The notes under the pieces were generated by a model, which was not told where the DNA came from, ran no database searches, and was given only the letters and a program-made list of their open reading frames with translations. This document shows positions 1-7,610 of a stretch of 42,245 bases of DNA, in pieces. The position numbers and the translations under genes were made by a program. Source of the DNA: a bacterium (GTDB lineage Bacteria; Desulfobacterota; Binatia; UBA12015); NCBI GenBank assembly GCA_030430245.1, contig JAUIFY010000013.1:1-42245 (forward strand), in the 5' to 3' direction. Position 1 is the stretch's first letter; each line of letters starts with the position of its first letter.

Positions 1-850
1 CGAGCGGGCGTGCGGTCTCGATGGTGCGTCGCAGGGAGCTGTGCCAGACGTTCAGGGGGGCCGCGGCCGGGATCTGGTCGGCGAGGTAGGCGGCGAGTCG
101 GTCCGCGTAGGCGCGTCCGGTCGCGGTGAGGCTCGAGTCGCCGCCGATGCGGCCGACGCGGTTGTCCTCGCTCTCGCCGTGTCGCGTGAGGTAGATCGTG
201 CGCGCGCTGTCGTGGAGGTGGGTGAGGAAGGCGACGAGGCGACCGGGGAGGAACCCGTCGATGTGGCTGAGCTCGATCTTCTGGCCCTTGTCGGTGATCC
301 GAATGAAGCTGCCCTCGTCCTCCTCGACGGACTCGTAGCTCCGGGAGTAGTGCTCGATGCGCGCGGTGAAGTCGCGGACGGCCTCCTCCGCGTCGCGGCC
401 GGCGTAGTCCGGGCTGTAGAGCTTCGTGTTGCGGACGTTTCGTTCGATCCAGGCGGCGTCCTCGCACACGATCTCGATGAAGACGACGCGAAGGCCGGCC
501 GCCTCCATGCGCTCGCGCACCCACGTGCGGCGCTCGCGCGTGCCGTTGGTCGCGTCGAGCACGGCCACCTCGCCGCCGGACGCGATCCAGGCGACGAGAT
601 CGTCCACGGCTTCGACGGCGACGCCCTCGAGAGCGCGGCGCCCCTCCTCGTTCGCGAAGTCGAAGAACGAGTGATGTTGGCCGACGCCGAGGCGCTGGCG
701 GCGATACTCGCCGACGTTGAAGAGCTTGGAGGCGTAGCCGAGCCAGCGGGTGTAGCGATCGATCCTTCCGGCGGTGAACGTCTTGCCGCGGGCGGGCTTG
801 CCCACCATGACGATCGCCAGCGGCTTCAGGTCGACGGGCCTCCAGGTCAT
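1..850 (-). CDS. Bifunctional 6-phosphofructo-2-kinase / fructose-2,6-bisphosphatase, C-terminus cut by window edge
   Basis: The gene reads leftward from an ATG at 850 and is still open at base 1, so about 283 residues are visible. The N-terminal kinase domain has a Walker A loop at residues 17-24 (GKPARGKT) in the context IVMVGKPARGKT, followed by KLFNVGEYRRQ and DATNGTRERR, all typical of PFKFB enzymes. The second domain is a histidine phosphatase, with the signature LTRHGESEDNR placing the phospho-accepting His at about residue 224, then a GGDSSLTATGRAYA segment. In this family the kinase makes fructose-2,6-bisphosphate from fructose-6-phosphate and ATP, and the phosphatase removes it, controlling glycolytic flux in the cytosol. 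The second catalytic His and the C-terminus lie outside the window. Two domains in this order make a simple phosphoglycerate mutase or a kinase alone unlikely. The family is mainly eukaryotic, which makes it notable here. Confidence 0.9.
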   Translation of the reverse strand, partial: MTWRPVDLKPLAIVMVGKPARGKTFTAGRIDRYTRWLGYASKLFNVGEYRRQRLGVGQHHSFFDFANEEGRRALEGVAVEAVDDLVAWIASGGEVAVLDATNGTRERRTWVRERMEAAGLRVVFIEIVCEDAAWIERNVRNTKLYSPDYAGRDAEEAVRDFTARIEHYSRSYESVEEDEGSFIRITDKGQKIELSHIDGFLPGRLVAFLTHLHDSARTIYLTRHGESEDNRVGRIGGDSSLTATGRAYADRLAAYLADQIPAAAPLNVWHSSLRRTIETARPL

Positions 851-916
851 GATCCACAGTAGAGCACGAAGCGCGCCTTCGAGCCCGGTCGCCTCGCCCG
901 CGCCCGCGCGGACGGG

Positions 917-1597
917 CTACGTGTGCGTTTCGCGCGCGCGGGCGGCCGCCTCGCCGATCACCGCGATCAGGCCGCCGTAGTAGAGGACGTTGGGGACGAC
1001 ACGGAGCGCGAACCCGAGATCCGATCCGGTCGAGAGCAGAATCGCATCGGCCGTCGCCCAGAGGCCGTAGTAGAGGAGGACGAACCGACTCACCCTCCGG
1101 AGCCACGGCGCCTCGCGGTGTGCCGGGTGGAAGGCGAGCAGGAGCGTCGTGAGCGTGAAGAACAGAATCTCGTAGGTGAAGAAGAGCACGCGCGGTCCCG
1201 ACGATTCCTCGGGGAGGAGGGCGAGGATTCCCTGCGAGAGAACGGGCACGACGAACGTGAGCCCGAGTGCGACCGCGACGGCGCGGGCGGACCAGGTGAG
1301 CTCTCCTCCCGGGCGCGCGACGCCGAGGAGGACGAGGTATCGGAAGTCGCCCGCGAGCACGAAGAAGAGCGGCACGAGGCTCGCCGCGGCGCCGGTCAGC
1401 ACGCCGATGCCCCAGACGACGTTCGTCGTGAGCCACGCGTCCGTCAGCGACAGCGCCGTGAGCGCGAAGGCGTAGCGGCGCACGCTCTCGTGAAGCCCGC
1501 TCCGGCGCGCACACCACGTGGCCGCGACGAGCGCCGCGACCCAGAGAAGAATCGGGTGCTGCCAGATGCTCGCGTAGAACGCTTCGAACGGAGGCAA
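917..1597 (-). CDS. Multi-pass membrane protein of unknown function, coupled to the cytochrome c gene
   Basis: A 226-residue, strongly hydrophobic protein with about seven predicted membrane spans, for example around residues 14-30, 43-60, 65-82, 105-125 and 140-158, and two near the C-terminus. I do not recognise the family. The start is a TTG at 1597, three bases after the stop codon of the cytochrome gene; a GGGGAGGG stretch lies in the end of that gene, so translation is probably coupled. The arrangement suggests a membrane partner for the secreted cytochrome, such as a quinone-interacting or anchoring subunit. This is inference: no heme-ligand pattern or known redox motif is evident in the spans. 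Confidence 0.75.
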   Translation of the reverse strand: MPPFEAFYASIWQHPILLWVAALVAATWCARRSGLHESVRRYAFALTALSLTDAWLTTNVVWGIGVLTGAAASLVPLFFVLAGDFRYLVLLGVARPGGELTWSARAVAVALGLTFVVPVLSQGILALLPEESSGPRVLFFTYEILFFTLTTLLLAFHPAHREAPWLRRVSRFVLLYYGLWATADAILLSTGSDLGFALRVVPNVLYYGGLIAVIGEAAARARETHT

Positions 1598-1600
1598 CGC

Positions 1601-2551
1601 TCAGCCCTCCCCGGGCCGCGCGCCCGTCGCCGGTCCGGCTCCGCCGCCCGGAGCATCGTTCCCGGGCGCCGCGTCGCCCCCGGCCGGGGGCACCGCGGAC
1701 ATCGCTGTGAGATACGCGACGATCTCGTCGACGACCCGCGCCCGATCCGGGAGGTTCGGATTCAGCGGCGGCATCCGGGTCTTCGGCCGCGCCTTCGCCG
1801 GCTCCTCGATCCAGGTGCGGAGCCACGCGGGGTCGTAGTACTCGCCCGAGCCGGGCGCGGGATTGAGTTCCGGCCCGATCGCGCCGCCCTCGCCGTTGAC
1901 CGGATGACACTTGCTGCAGTGGATCCGGAACGCCTCGAAGCCGGCGAACACCTCGGCCGACGCGTCCGCCGGCGGCGCCATCTTCGGAAAGCGCGCGCGG
2001 CGGTCGATGAGGTCGATGCCGACCACCTGGTACGGCCACCCGTAGTCACCCTCCTGCCGGATCGTCGCGTCGTCGAGGTTCGACCAGACGACGTAGTACG
2101 GGCCCAGGTCCACCGTGCGCACCTCGCCGGACTCGTGCTTCCGGATCGAGAACGTCTCCGTCGCCGGCCGCCCGAAAGCGAGCCACGCCCTGTGCTCGAG
2201 AAGCCGCGCGACGGGGACCGTGGGCTGGTAGCCATCGCGGCAGGTGAAGAGCAGCTCTTGCTCCTCCTTCCACCCGGGGCCGTACACGGCGTCGAGCACG
2301 TCGGCGAGCGCAAGCGCCGAGAACTCGACCGTGCGCTCTTCGTAGGGCTCGTACACCCGGATCCGCGTGGCTTTCGCCCGCGCGAGGAGCTGCTCCCAGT
2401 CGTCGCGGGCGACGAGGCGTCCGTGGCGTTCGAACTCGAGCCTCGTGTCCGTTTCGACCGACTCTCCGGATGCGGCGTGCGCCACCGTCGGGCGCGCGCC
2501 GAAGAGCGGAAGCGCGAGAGCCAGACCGAGCGCGACGAGGAGAGGCCGCAC
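1601..2551 (-). CDS. Secreted mono-heme cytochrome c with N-terminal molybdopterin-oxidoreductase-like domain
   Basis: A GTG at 2551 gives a 316-residue product beginning with a clean Sec signal peptide (MRPLLVALGLALALPLFG, then AHA). An in-frame ATG at 2650 would add 33 charged residues that lie mostly inside a tandem DNA repeat, so I prefer 2551; a GGGAGG is three bases upstream, which is short spacing. Residues about 50-180 resemble the small oxidoreductase molybdopterin-binding fold (ALADVLDAVYG, FTCRDGYQPTVPVARLL, YYVVWSN, WPYQVVGIDLID). I cannot identify a molybdenum-ligand Cys with certainty, so cofactor binding is unproven. The C-terminal part is a class I cytochrome c with CSKCH at 212-216, a GPEL segment and a distal Met in RMPPLNP. 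The role is probably periplasmic electron transfer. The C-terminus is a low-complexity Gly/Ala/Pro tail. It is followed immediately by the membrane protein gene. Confidence 0.8.
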   Translation of the reverse strand: MRPLLVALGLALALPLFGARPTVAHAASGESVETDTRLEFERHGRLVARDDWEQLLARAKATRIRVYEPYEERTVEFSALALADVLDAVYGPGWKEEQELLFTCRDGYQPTVPVARLLEHRAWLAFGRPATETFSIRKHESGEVRTVDLGPYYVVWSNLDDATIRQEGDYGWPYQVVGIDLIDRRARFPKMAPPADASAEVFAGFEAFRIHCSKCHPVNGEGGAIGPELNPAPGSGEYYDPAWLRTWIEEPAKARPKTRMPPLNPNLPDRARVVDEIVAYLTAMSAVPPAGGDAAPGNDAPGGGAGPATGARPGEG

Positions 2552-2565
2552 GATCCTCCCGACCG

Positions 2566-2850
2566 GTGCGATCCGCCGCGGGGCGACGGGCTTCACGTCG
2601 GAGGCCGTCTCGCCCGGACCATCCCGGTGCCCTTCGGGATGCCGGCTCATCGCGGTCCCAGGACGTGCGCGCGGCGACGGCGGTGCCGCCTACCCGGGAG
2701 AGCTCGTGCGATCCGCCGCGGGGCAACGGGCTTCACGTCGGAGGCCGTCTCGCCCGGACCATCCCGATGTCCTTCTGGGTGTCCGCTCCCACGAGCAGTC
2801 CGAGGACGTGCGCGGGGCGACGGGGGTGCCGCCCACGCCGGAGAGCCCGC
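2566..2850. repeat. Two-copy imperfect tandem repeat of about 140 bp
   Basis: The block starting GTGCGATCCGCCGCGGGG at 2566 recurs at 2706, a period of 140 bases. The first 60 or so bases are almost identical between copies, with one clear substitution in a GGGCGACGGG/GGGCAACGGG segment. The later part is more diverged, with a three-base indel, but keeps GGACGTGCGCG, GGTGCCGCC and GGAGAGC. The repeat fills most of the roughly 300-base gap between folE and the cytochrome gene, and the first copy overlaps the alternative cytochrome N-terminus. I see no other gene in this interval. Confidence 0.8.
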
Positions 2851-2857
2851 CCCGAGC

Positions 2858-3370
2858 TCACCCGGCGAGCGATCCAAGAGCGAACTCCGTGTACGTCTCG
2901 GCGGTCTGGTTCGACGGGCCCCGGCTGCACATGCACAGGTGCCGTGCCCGCGAGCGGACGCGCACGCCGCGCGCGCGTCCGGACTGCATCATCTCGAACG
3001 CCACCTCGCGGACGAGGTCCTCCTGGATCTGGAACCGTCGCGCGTAGGCGTCGACGAGCCGGGGCAGCTTACCCAGCCCGAGGATGACCTCGCCCGGCTC
3101 GTAGCAGAGATCGACTTCACCGAAGAACGGCAGGAAGTGGTGGGCGCAGAGCGAGTGGAACGAGATGGCCTTCACCTCGACGAGCCCCGGCGACTCGTCC
3201 GCTCCGAGGCGGCGGGTCGTCTTCAGAATCGTGGACGGGTCGATGTCGTATCCGACGAGCAGCTCACCGAAGGCGCGGGCGATGCGGTCGTCCGAGCCCT
3301 CCTCGTCGAACCAGGCGAGCGCGCGGGGGTCCGAGGTCACTCTCTTCGCAATCCAATCAACGAGCTTCAT
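2858..3370 (-). CDS. folE: GTP cyclohydrolase I
   Basis: This 170-residue protein matches GTP cyclohydrolase I, which converts GTP to 7,8-dihydroneopterin triphosphate, the entry step to folate and other pterins. Zinc-site residues are visible: SLCAHHFLPFFG (Cys75, His77/His78) and HLCMCSRG (Cys146). The GLGKLPRLVDAYARRFQIQE segment at 98-117 is the usual substrate and tunnel region. It is somewhat shorter than common bacterial FolE (about 180-220 residues), mostly at the N-terminus, and the tail after the zinc site is brief. The ATG at 3370 is the only plausible start. It is upstream in transcription of the cytochrome gene but separated from it by the tandem repeat, and downstream of the desaturase gene by about 60 bases. 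Confidence 0.92.
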   Translation of the reverse strand: MKLVDWIAKRVTSDPRALAWFDEEGSDDRIARAFGELLVGYDIDPSTILKTTRRLGADESPGLVEVKAISFHSLCAHHFLPFFGEVDLCYEPGEVILGLGKLPRLVDAYARRFQIQEDLVREVAFEMMQSGRARGVRVRSRARHLCMCSRGPSNQTAETYTEFALGSLAG

Positions 3371-3430
3371 TTCGAGTACGTCGCCTCCGTCGGGCTCCGG
3401 TGTGGGTCCTCCGCGGCGCGGAGGGTCGCG

Positions 3431-4147
3431 TCAAGTCGGGTCCGGGCTCTGCGCGCGGGGCCTCGCGCCGAAGGCTTCCGTGACGATGCGCTCCAGGGCG
3501 CGCCATGCGCCCGTCGTGTCGAGCAGCGGGTTCAGCCAGCCGGTCGCGATGCAGTACCCGTCGGTTCGGGGTGGGCGGTGATGCCGCGCGTGGGCTTCCG
3601 GCGAGAGCAGGAGGCCCCACGCCTGCAGGCGTCGTACGATCGCGGGCGCCTCGTCCGCGTGTGCCCAGTAGTGAAGCTGGTTCGCGACGCAGCCGAGGCC
3701 GAAGGCGGCATAGAGCGCGGCCGCCCCGAAGGGGGAGCGGACGAGGCTCTCGCGGAGCGGCGGGAGAAGGAGCGCGGACAGCACGATCGTCGTCGCGAAG
3801 AGCGTCTCGCGGTTCACGTCGAGCCAGCGATGCTGGAGCATCGCGCGCGGGTGCACGTGGTGCTCGCGGAAGGACCGCACGAGTCCGGGGCCGACGAGGC
3901 GCGTCCGCTCGTCGCCCCACGTGTCGCACGCCCAGTGCACGCAGCCCGTGATCGCGTCGAGAACGACGAGCCCCGCGACGACGCCGAGCGCCGCGGAGAG
4001 CCATGCCGCGGCCTCGAGCGATGCGAGGAACCAGGCGACGTGGATCGCGAGGAGCGGGAACGCCGCGCACGCCAGCACGAGCTCACCGATCCGAGCTGCG
4101 AGTCGGGGACGAGCCCACGAGACGTCCGACGGCGGCGCCGCGCGCAT
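3431..4147 (-). CDS. carF: CarF/TMEM189-type plasmanylethanolamine desaturase
   Basis: A 238-residue membrane protein with the histidine-rich pattern of the lipid desaturase (Kua/TMEM189/CarF) family: His71 in GCVHWACDTWG, REHHVHPRAM (His96, 97, 99), HYWAH (His159, His163) and EAHARHHRPP (His186, 189, 190), then YCIATGWLNPLLD. Hydrophobic segments lie near residues 23-40, 45-65, 116-131 and 140-157. In myxobacteria and animals these di-iron enzymes introduce the vinyl-ether bond that makes plasmalogens from plasmanyl phospholipids. The ATG at 4147 gives a normal-length protein; open sequence further upstream in this frame overlaps a different gene and is ignored. It is divergent from the lipoprotein gene at 4391 and probably co-transcribed with folE. 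Function by family is fairly secure; I cannot tell the exact lipid. Confidence 0.88.
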   Translation of the reverse strand: MRAAPPSDVSWARPRLAARIGELVLACAAFPLLAIHVAWFLASLEAAAWLSAALGVVAGLVVLDAITGCVHWACDTWGDERTRLVGPGLVRSFREHHVHPRAMLQHRWLDVNRETLFATTIVLSALLLPPLRESLVRSPFGAAALYAAFGLGCVANQLHYWAHADEAPAIVRRLQAWGLLLSPEAHARHHRPPRTDGYCIATGWLNPLLDTTGAWRALERIVTEAFGARPRAQSPDPT

Positions 4148-4390
4148 ACGGTGACCATGGACCCGCTCGGCTCGGCGGTCAATGGCATCGACGGGCTGGC
4201 TTCGCGCGATCGTCGATCGGCTTGCCACGGGATCGGGCGAAGTCCCGCCGCATCGTTCGCCGCGTCGCTCGCGAGAGATCGGGGGAACGGGGCAGGCTCG
4301 CGGGCGGTTGCGCGTTGTGTCGGGGTCGGCCGGCGCGTAACAGTGCCGCAGCCGGCGCGCGTGCGTCGGCCGGGGAAGGAAGGAAGACGC

Positions 4391-6844
4391 ATGTACCGGA
4401 TCTTCGGGATCGGATTGGTCGTCGCTCTCTTGGCGGTGGGGTGCGGAGACGGAGCCACCGGCGGTGAGCCGTCGACCGGCCCGACCCCGGGCCCGACGCC
4501 TCCACCGTCTTCGGGCAAGGTCGGCATGCCGGCCTTCCTCCAGTCCGACTTCGGTCAGACCGGCAACCTGCTGCCCGGGGATGGCCTGTCGTACTGCGCA
4601 CCGGTCTCGATGGCGGATCTCCTCGTCTGGCTCGCGGACAACGGCTACCCGGAGCTCGCGCCTCCGGACGCGACGGAGGCGCAAGCACTGAACCTCGTTC
4701 GCGGTCTGGGGGGCCTCTTCGGCACGACGGCCTTCGACGGGACGACCGGCGACGCGCAGGAGGCGGGGATGCGGCTCTACATGGGCCTCAAGGGATTCGC
4801 GCCCGACGAGTACGAGTACGTCCTGGCCGGGCCCACCGGCGAGCCGCGGCCCGGGTGGGAGTTCTTCCGCGACTGGAACGAAGGGTCGAGCGTCGTGCAG
4901 GTGAACCTCCTCTGGTACGACCGCGGCACGCCGCCGAACCTCAATCGGTCGATCGGCGGACACAACGTCGCGCTGATCGGGTTGGACGAAGCCGCCGGGA
5001 CCATCACGATCTCGAACCCGTTTCCGGCCGGCGATCCGAACCCGCAGGTGCAACCGGTATCGGTCGTCGAGAGCGCCGCGACGCCCGCGCTGGACGGCCT
5101 GCTGAAGTTCGATCGCAACGTCTCGGGATGGGATGCCCTCGCGATCCTGGAGTACGCGCCCGGCCTGCGCGTGCTGCGGCCGCCGGGCGGGACGGCGCAG
5201 CCGTACGACCTCGGCGGCCGCACCGTGATCGACACTCGGGAGTCGACGCTCGACGTGCTCGCGGCCCTTCGCGGCACCGGGCCGCTCGTGAAGCAGGGGC
5301 CGGGCGTCCTCGATCTCGCGAGCGTCGCCCCGGGCGCGCACGCGTACTCCGGGGGGACGGTCGTCTCGTCGGGGACGCTGCGGAGCCGCTCGCCCGGCGC
5401 GACGCCGCTCGGAGGCGGCGCGATCACCGTCGGTCCGGGAGCCATCGTCCTCGCGCCAGCGGGCGACGGCGACGACGTGTCGTCGGGGCTCGCGTCCGAC
5501 TCGGGCGCGGACCTCGCGTTCGGACCGGGCGCGTCGTTGCGGCTCGAGCTCGGAGCGCATCGACGGCTCGACGTCGACGTGGGTGGTCGACGCGACGGCG
5601 CGACTCCGAACCTGGCGTCGGACGAGTTCGGTACGCTGGTCCTCGCGCCGAGCACCGGGGCGTTGGGCGACGCAATCCGCCTGCGCGTGAACGGCTCGGA
5701 AGGAAATCTGCCGGAGGTGCGGAGCGGCATCGTGCGTCCGTCGATCCTCTTCGCGGGCGCGGACGACGACGCGTCGGGCGGCTTCGTCGGATACGACGTC
5801 GGGCAGGGCTTCGTGCCGGCGCGGTACTCCGACGCGCCCGACCTGCAGACGGCGGGAGCGGCGGCGGTCTTCGATGCGAGCGGCTCGGCCGCAGACCAGA
5901 CGATCGTCGGCGAGGTGCCGGTGTTCGCGCTCCGCATCGAGCAGGGCGAGGTGCGGGGTGACGTGCCGTCGGTCCTCGCGCTCGGCTCGGGGGAGGATGG
6001 CTCGGTCGCGGGCCTGATCTTGAACGACGGTGTCCTCGCCACGGGAGTTCTCGAGCTCGGTGCCTCGCGCGGCGTGATCTATGCGAGTCGCGCCGGGGGG
6101 CGCGTCACCGCCGAGATCCGGGGCGCGTCGGGCGTCACCCTCGCCGGCCCCGGTCGTCTCGTGCTGGCGGGAGCCGGCACGTACGCGGGCGGCACGCACG
6201 TCGCGGCCGGGACCCTCGACGTCGCCGCGACGCCGGCGGGGCCGTCGCCGACGGGATCCGGTCCGGTCGTGGTCCACGCTGGCGCGATCCTCGAAGGCGA
6301 CGGCCGCATCGGGGGCGACGTCGTCGTGGGCCCCGATGGCGTCCGCCGGGGGGCGGGGCGCGTCGACGGAGCGGTGACGATCGACGCGGGAGGAACGTTC
6401 GCCGGGGGCGGCGAGGTCGGCGGCGCGACGCGCGTGAACGGCACCCTCTCCGCGATCGGCGACGGGCCGTTCCTTCGCTTCGGCGGCGACGTCGCGTTCG
6501 ACGATGACGCCGTGCTCCTGTGGTCGCTCGAGCGACTCACGGACGATGGCGTCCCCGGGGTCGATTTCTCCTACTTCGAGGTCGAGGGGACGCTCGATCT
6601 CGGCCCCGGCGCGGCGTTGCTACTGGAGTTCGCCGAAGGCATCGCTCCGGACGAGGACCTGCCGTTCTGGAAGGAGGGCCACGAGTGGCGGATCGCCTCG
6701 GCCGCGCGGATCGCCGCGCCGCGGGCGTTCGACGGGTTGTTCCAGCCGCCCTTCCTCGACGGCTCGTTCGAGTGGGGCACGGAGTCGGCGGACGGCCGTG
6801 AGGTCCTGACGCTGCGCTACGCGCCGAACGAAACCGACGGGTGA
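4391..6844 (+). CDS. Lipoprotein: C39-like peptidase domain plus autotransporter-type beta-strand repeats
   Basis: An 817-residue protein beginning with a lipoprotein signal (LLAVGC, Cys18) and a Gly/Pro/Thr linker. Residues about 45-260 look like a C39-like (papain-fold) domain, with YCAPVS (Cys69), GGHNVALIG (His191) and ISNPF (Asn209) as a candidate Cys-His-Asn triad. From about residue 280 to the end the sequence has repeats of the autotransporter-associated type, such as GPGVLDLASV, YSGGTVVSSGTL, GPGRLVLAGAGTYAGGTHV and AAGTLDVAATPAG, which normally fold into a beta helix. I see no typical outer-membrane barrel at the C-terminus. A purine-rich GGAAGGAAG precedes the ATG; the long open frame upstream is a GC-bias artefact. 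It is probably an outer-surface protein, either a peptidase displayed on a helix or an inactive binding domain. Confidence 0.8.
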   Translation: MYRIFGIGLVVALLAVGCGDGATGGEPSTGPTPGPTPPPSSGKVGMPAFLQSDFGQTGNLLPGDGLSYCAPVSMADLLVWLADNGYPELAPPDATEAQALNLVRGLGGLFGTTAFDGTTGDAQEAGMRLYMGLKGFAPDEYEYVLAGPTGEPRPGWEFFRDWNEGSSVVQVNLLWYDRGTPPNLNRSIGGHNVALIGLDEAAGTITISNPFPAGDPNPQVQPVSVVESAATPALDGLLKFDRNVSGWDALAILEYAPGLRVLRPPGGTAQPYDLGGRTVIDTRESTLDVLAALRGTGPLVKQGPGVLDLASVAPGAHAYSGGTVVSSGTLRSRSPGATPLGGGAITVGPGAIVLAPAGDGDDVSSGLASDSGADLAFGPGASLRLELGAHRRLDVDVGGRRDGATPNLASDEFGTLVLAPSTGALGDAIRLRVNGSEGNLPEVRSGIVRPSILFAGADDDASGGFVGYDVGQGFVPARYSDAPDLQTAGAAAVFDASGSAADQTIVGEVPVFALRIEQGEVRGDVPSVLALGSGEDGSVAGLILNDGVLATGVLELGASRGVIYASRAGGRVTAEIRGASGVTLAGPGRLVLAGAGTYAGGTHVAAGTLDVAATPAGPSPTGSGPVVVHAGAILEGDGRIGGDVVVGPDGVRRGAGRVDGAVTIDAGGTFAGGGEVGGATRVNGTLSAIGDGPFLRFGGDVAFDDDAVLLWSLERLTDDGVPGVDFSYFEVEGTLDLGPGAALLLEFAEGIAPDEDLPFWKEGHEWRIASAARIAAPRAFDGLFQPPFLDGSFEWGTESADGREVLTLRYAPNETDG

Positions 6845-6988
6845 CGGACGCCGGTCGAGGGGCGCAAGAGGCTCGTCCGCTTTGCGGCGTGCCGCCCGCG
6901 CGGCTCGCGGTGCGGCGTCTGGTCGGACCGCCATCGATCCGATCGCGTTTGGATTGACACGACCCGACGGGCGGGGGACGAGTGAGAG

Positions 6989-7588
6989 ATGTCGAAGTCC
7001 TGGAGACGGAAGCCGGAGACGACGGCGCCGTGGTCGTTCGTCGGCGTCGGCGTGCTCGCGTTCGCCGCGGCGGGCTTCGCGGACGCCGCGTCGCAGGGCG
7101 GGGCGGTCGTGTGTCCGGCGCAGACCTTTGCGCTCTGCTCGTACGCACCCTGCCGGCCGATCCCCGGGAACCCGTCCAAGGCGCTGTGCGACTGCGACGT
7201 CTTCGATGCGGTGTCGGTCGGCAACGGATCCTGCGAGGCGCGCGCGACGAAGCCGGGACCGCACGGGCTCACGCGGGTCGCGTCCGCTTTCTCGCTGATC
7301 GAGATCCCGGAGCGTCCGCTGATGACCTGCCCCGAGGGCTCGGTCTGGACGCAGTGCCTCGACGCGCCGTGCCTCATCGACCCGGACGACGCCTCGAAGG
7401 CATCGTGCACGTGCGACGTCCAGACGACCGGCGTCGCGCGGACGTACGGGGGCGGCTGCGATACGAGCACGTGCGCGGACTCGTTCTGGTCGGCGGCGAC
7501 GCCCGCGCAGGTCGAGGGGGGGATCGCGGCGATCTCGAAGCACCTCGGCGTCGACCCGCCCCAGGACCGTGTGTGTCCGGCGCCGTGA
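6989..7588 (+). CDS. Secreted cysteine-rich protein with two copies of an unrecognised motif
   Basis: A 199-residue protein with a hydrophobic signal segment at about 16-33 and a probable cleavage after ADA. The mature part contains two tandem units of about 45 residues. Each has the pattern C-P, then C-x4-PC, then C-x-C and a final C: CPAQTFALCSYAPC with CDCD, and CPEGSVWTQCLDAPC with CTCD. The same unit occurs in the protein at 10148-11317 (CPEALYAGCMTAPC, CRCP). I do not recognise the family. Even-numbered, closely spaced cysteines suggest a disulfide-stabilised extracellular protein. The gene ends 22 bases before the ligand-gated channel gene on the same strand, so the two are probably co-transcribed. 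Confidence 0.75.
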   Translation: MSKSWRRKPETTAPWSFVGVGVLAFAAAGFADAASQGGAVVCPAQTFALCSYAPCRPIPGNPSKALCDCDVFDAVSVGNGSCEARATKPGPHGLTRVASAFSLIEIPERPLMTCPEGSVWTQCLDAPCLIDPDDASKASCTCDVQTTGVARTYGGGCDTSTCADSFWSAATPAQVEGGIAAISKHLGVDPPQDRVCPAP

Positions 7589-7610
7589 CGAGCGCGATCG
7601 GGTGGTGGGC

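Noticed and set aside
41..862. Plus-strand open frame at the left edge
   Set aside because: It is the opposite strand of the PFK-2/FBPase-2 gene, whose motifs are unmistakable.
923..4390. Very long open reading stretch on the plus strand upstream of the 4391 lipoprotein start
   Set aside because: It is antisense to the membrane protein, cytochrome, folE and desaturase genes, is Arg-rich and has no recognisable domain; it is a GC-bias artefact.
4148..6277. Minus-strand open frame continuing upstream of the CarF-type gene
   Set aside because: It runs antisense through the C39/beta-helix lipoprotein and encodes low-complexity Arg/Asp-rich sequence; the desaturase begins at 4147.
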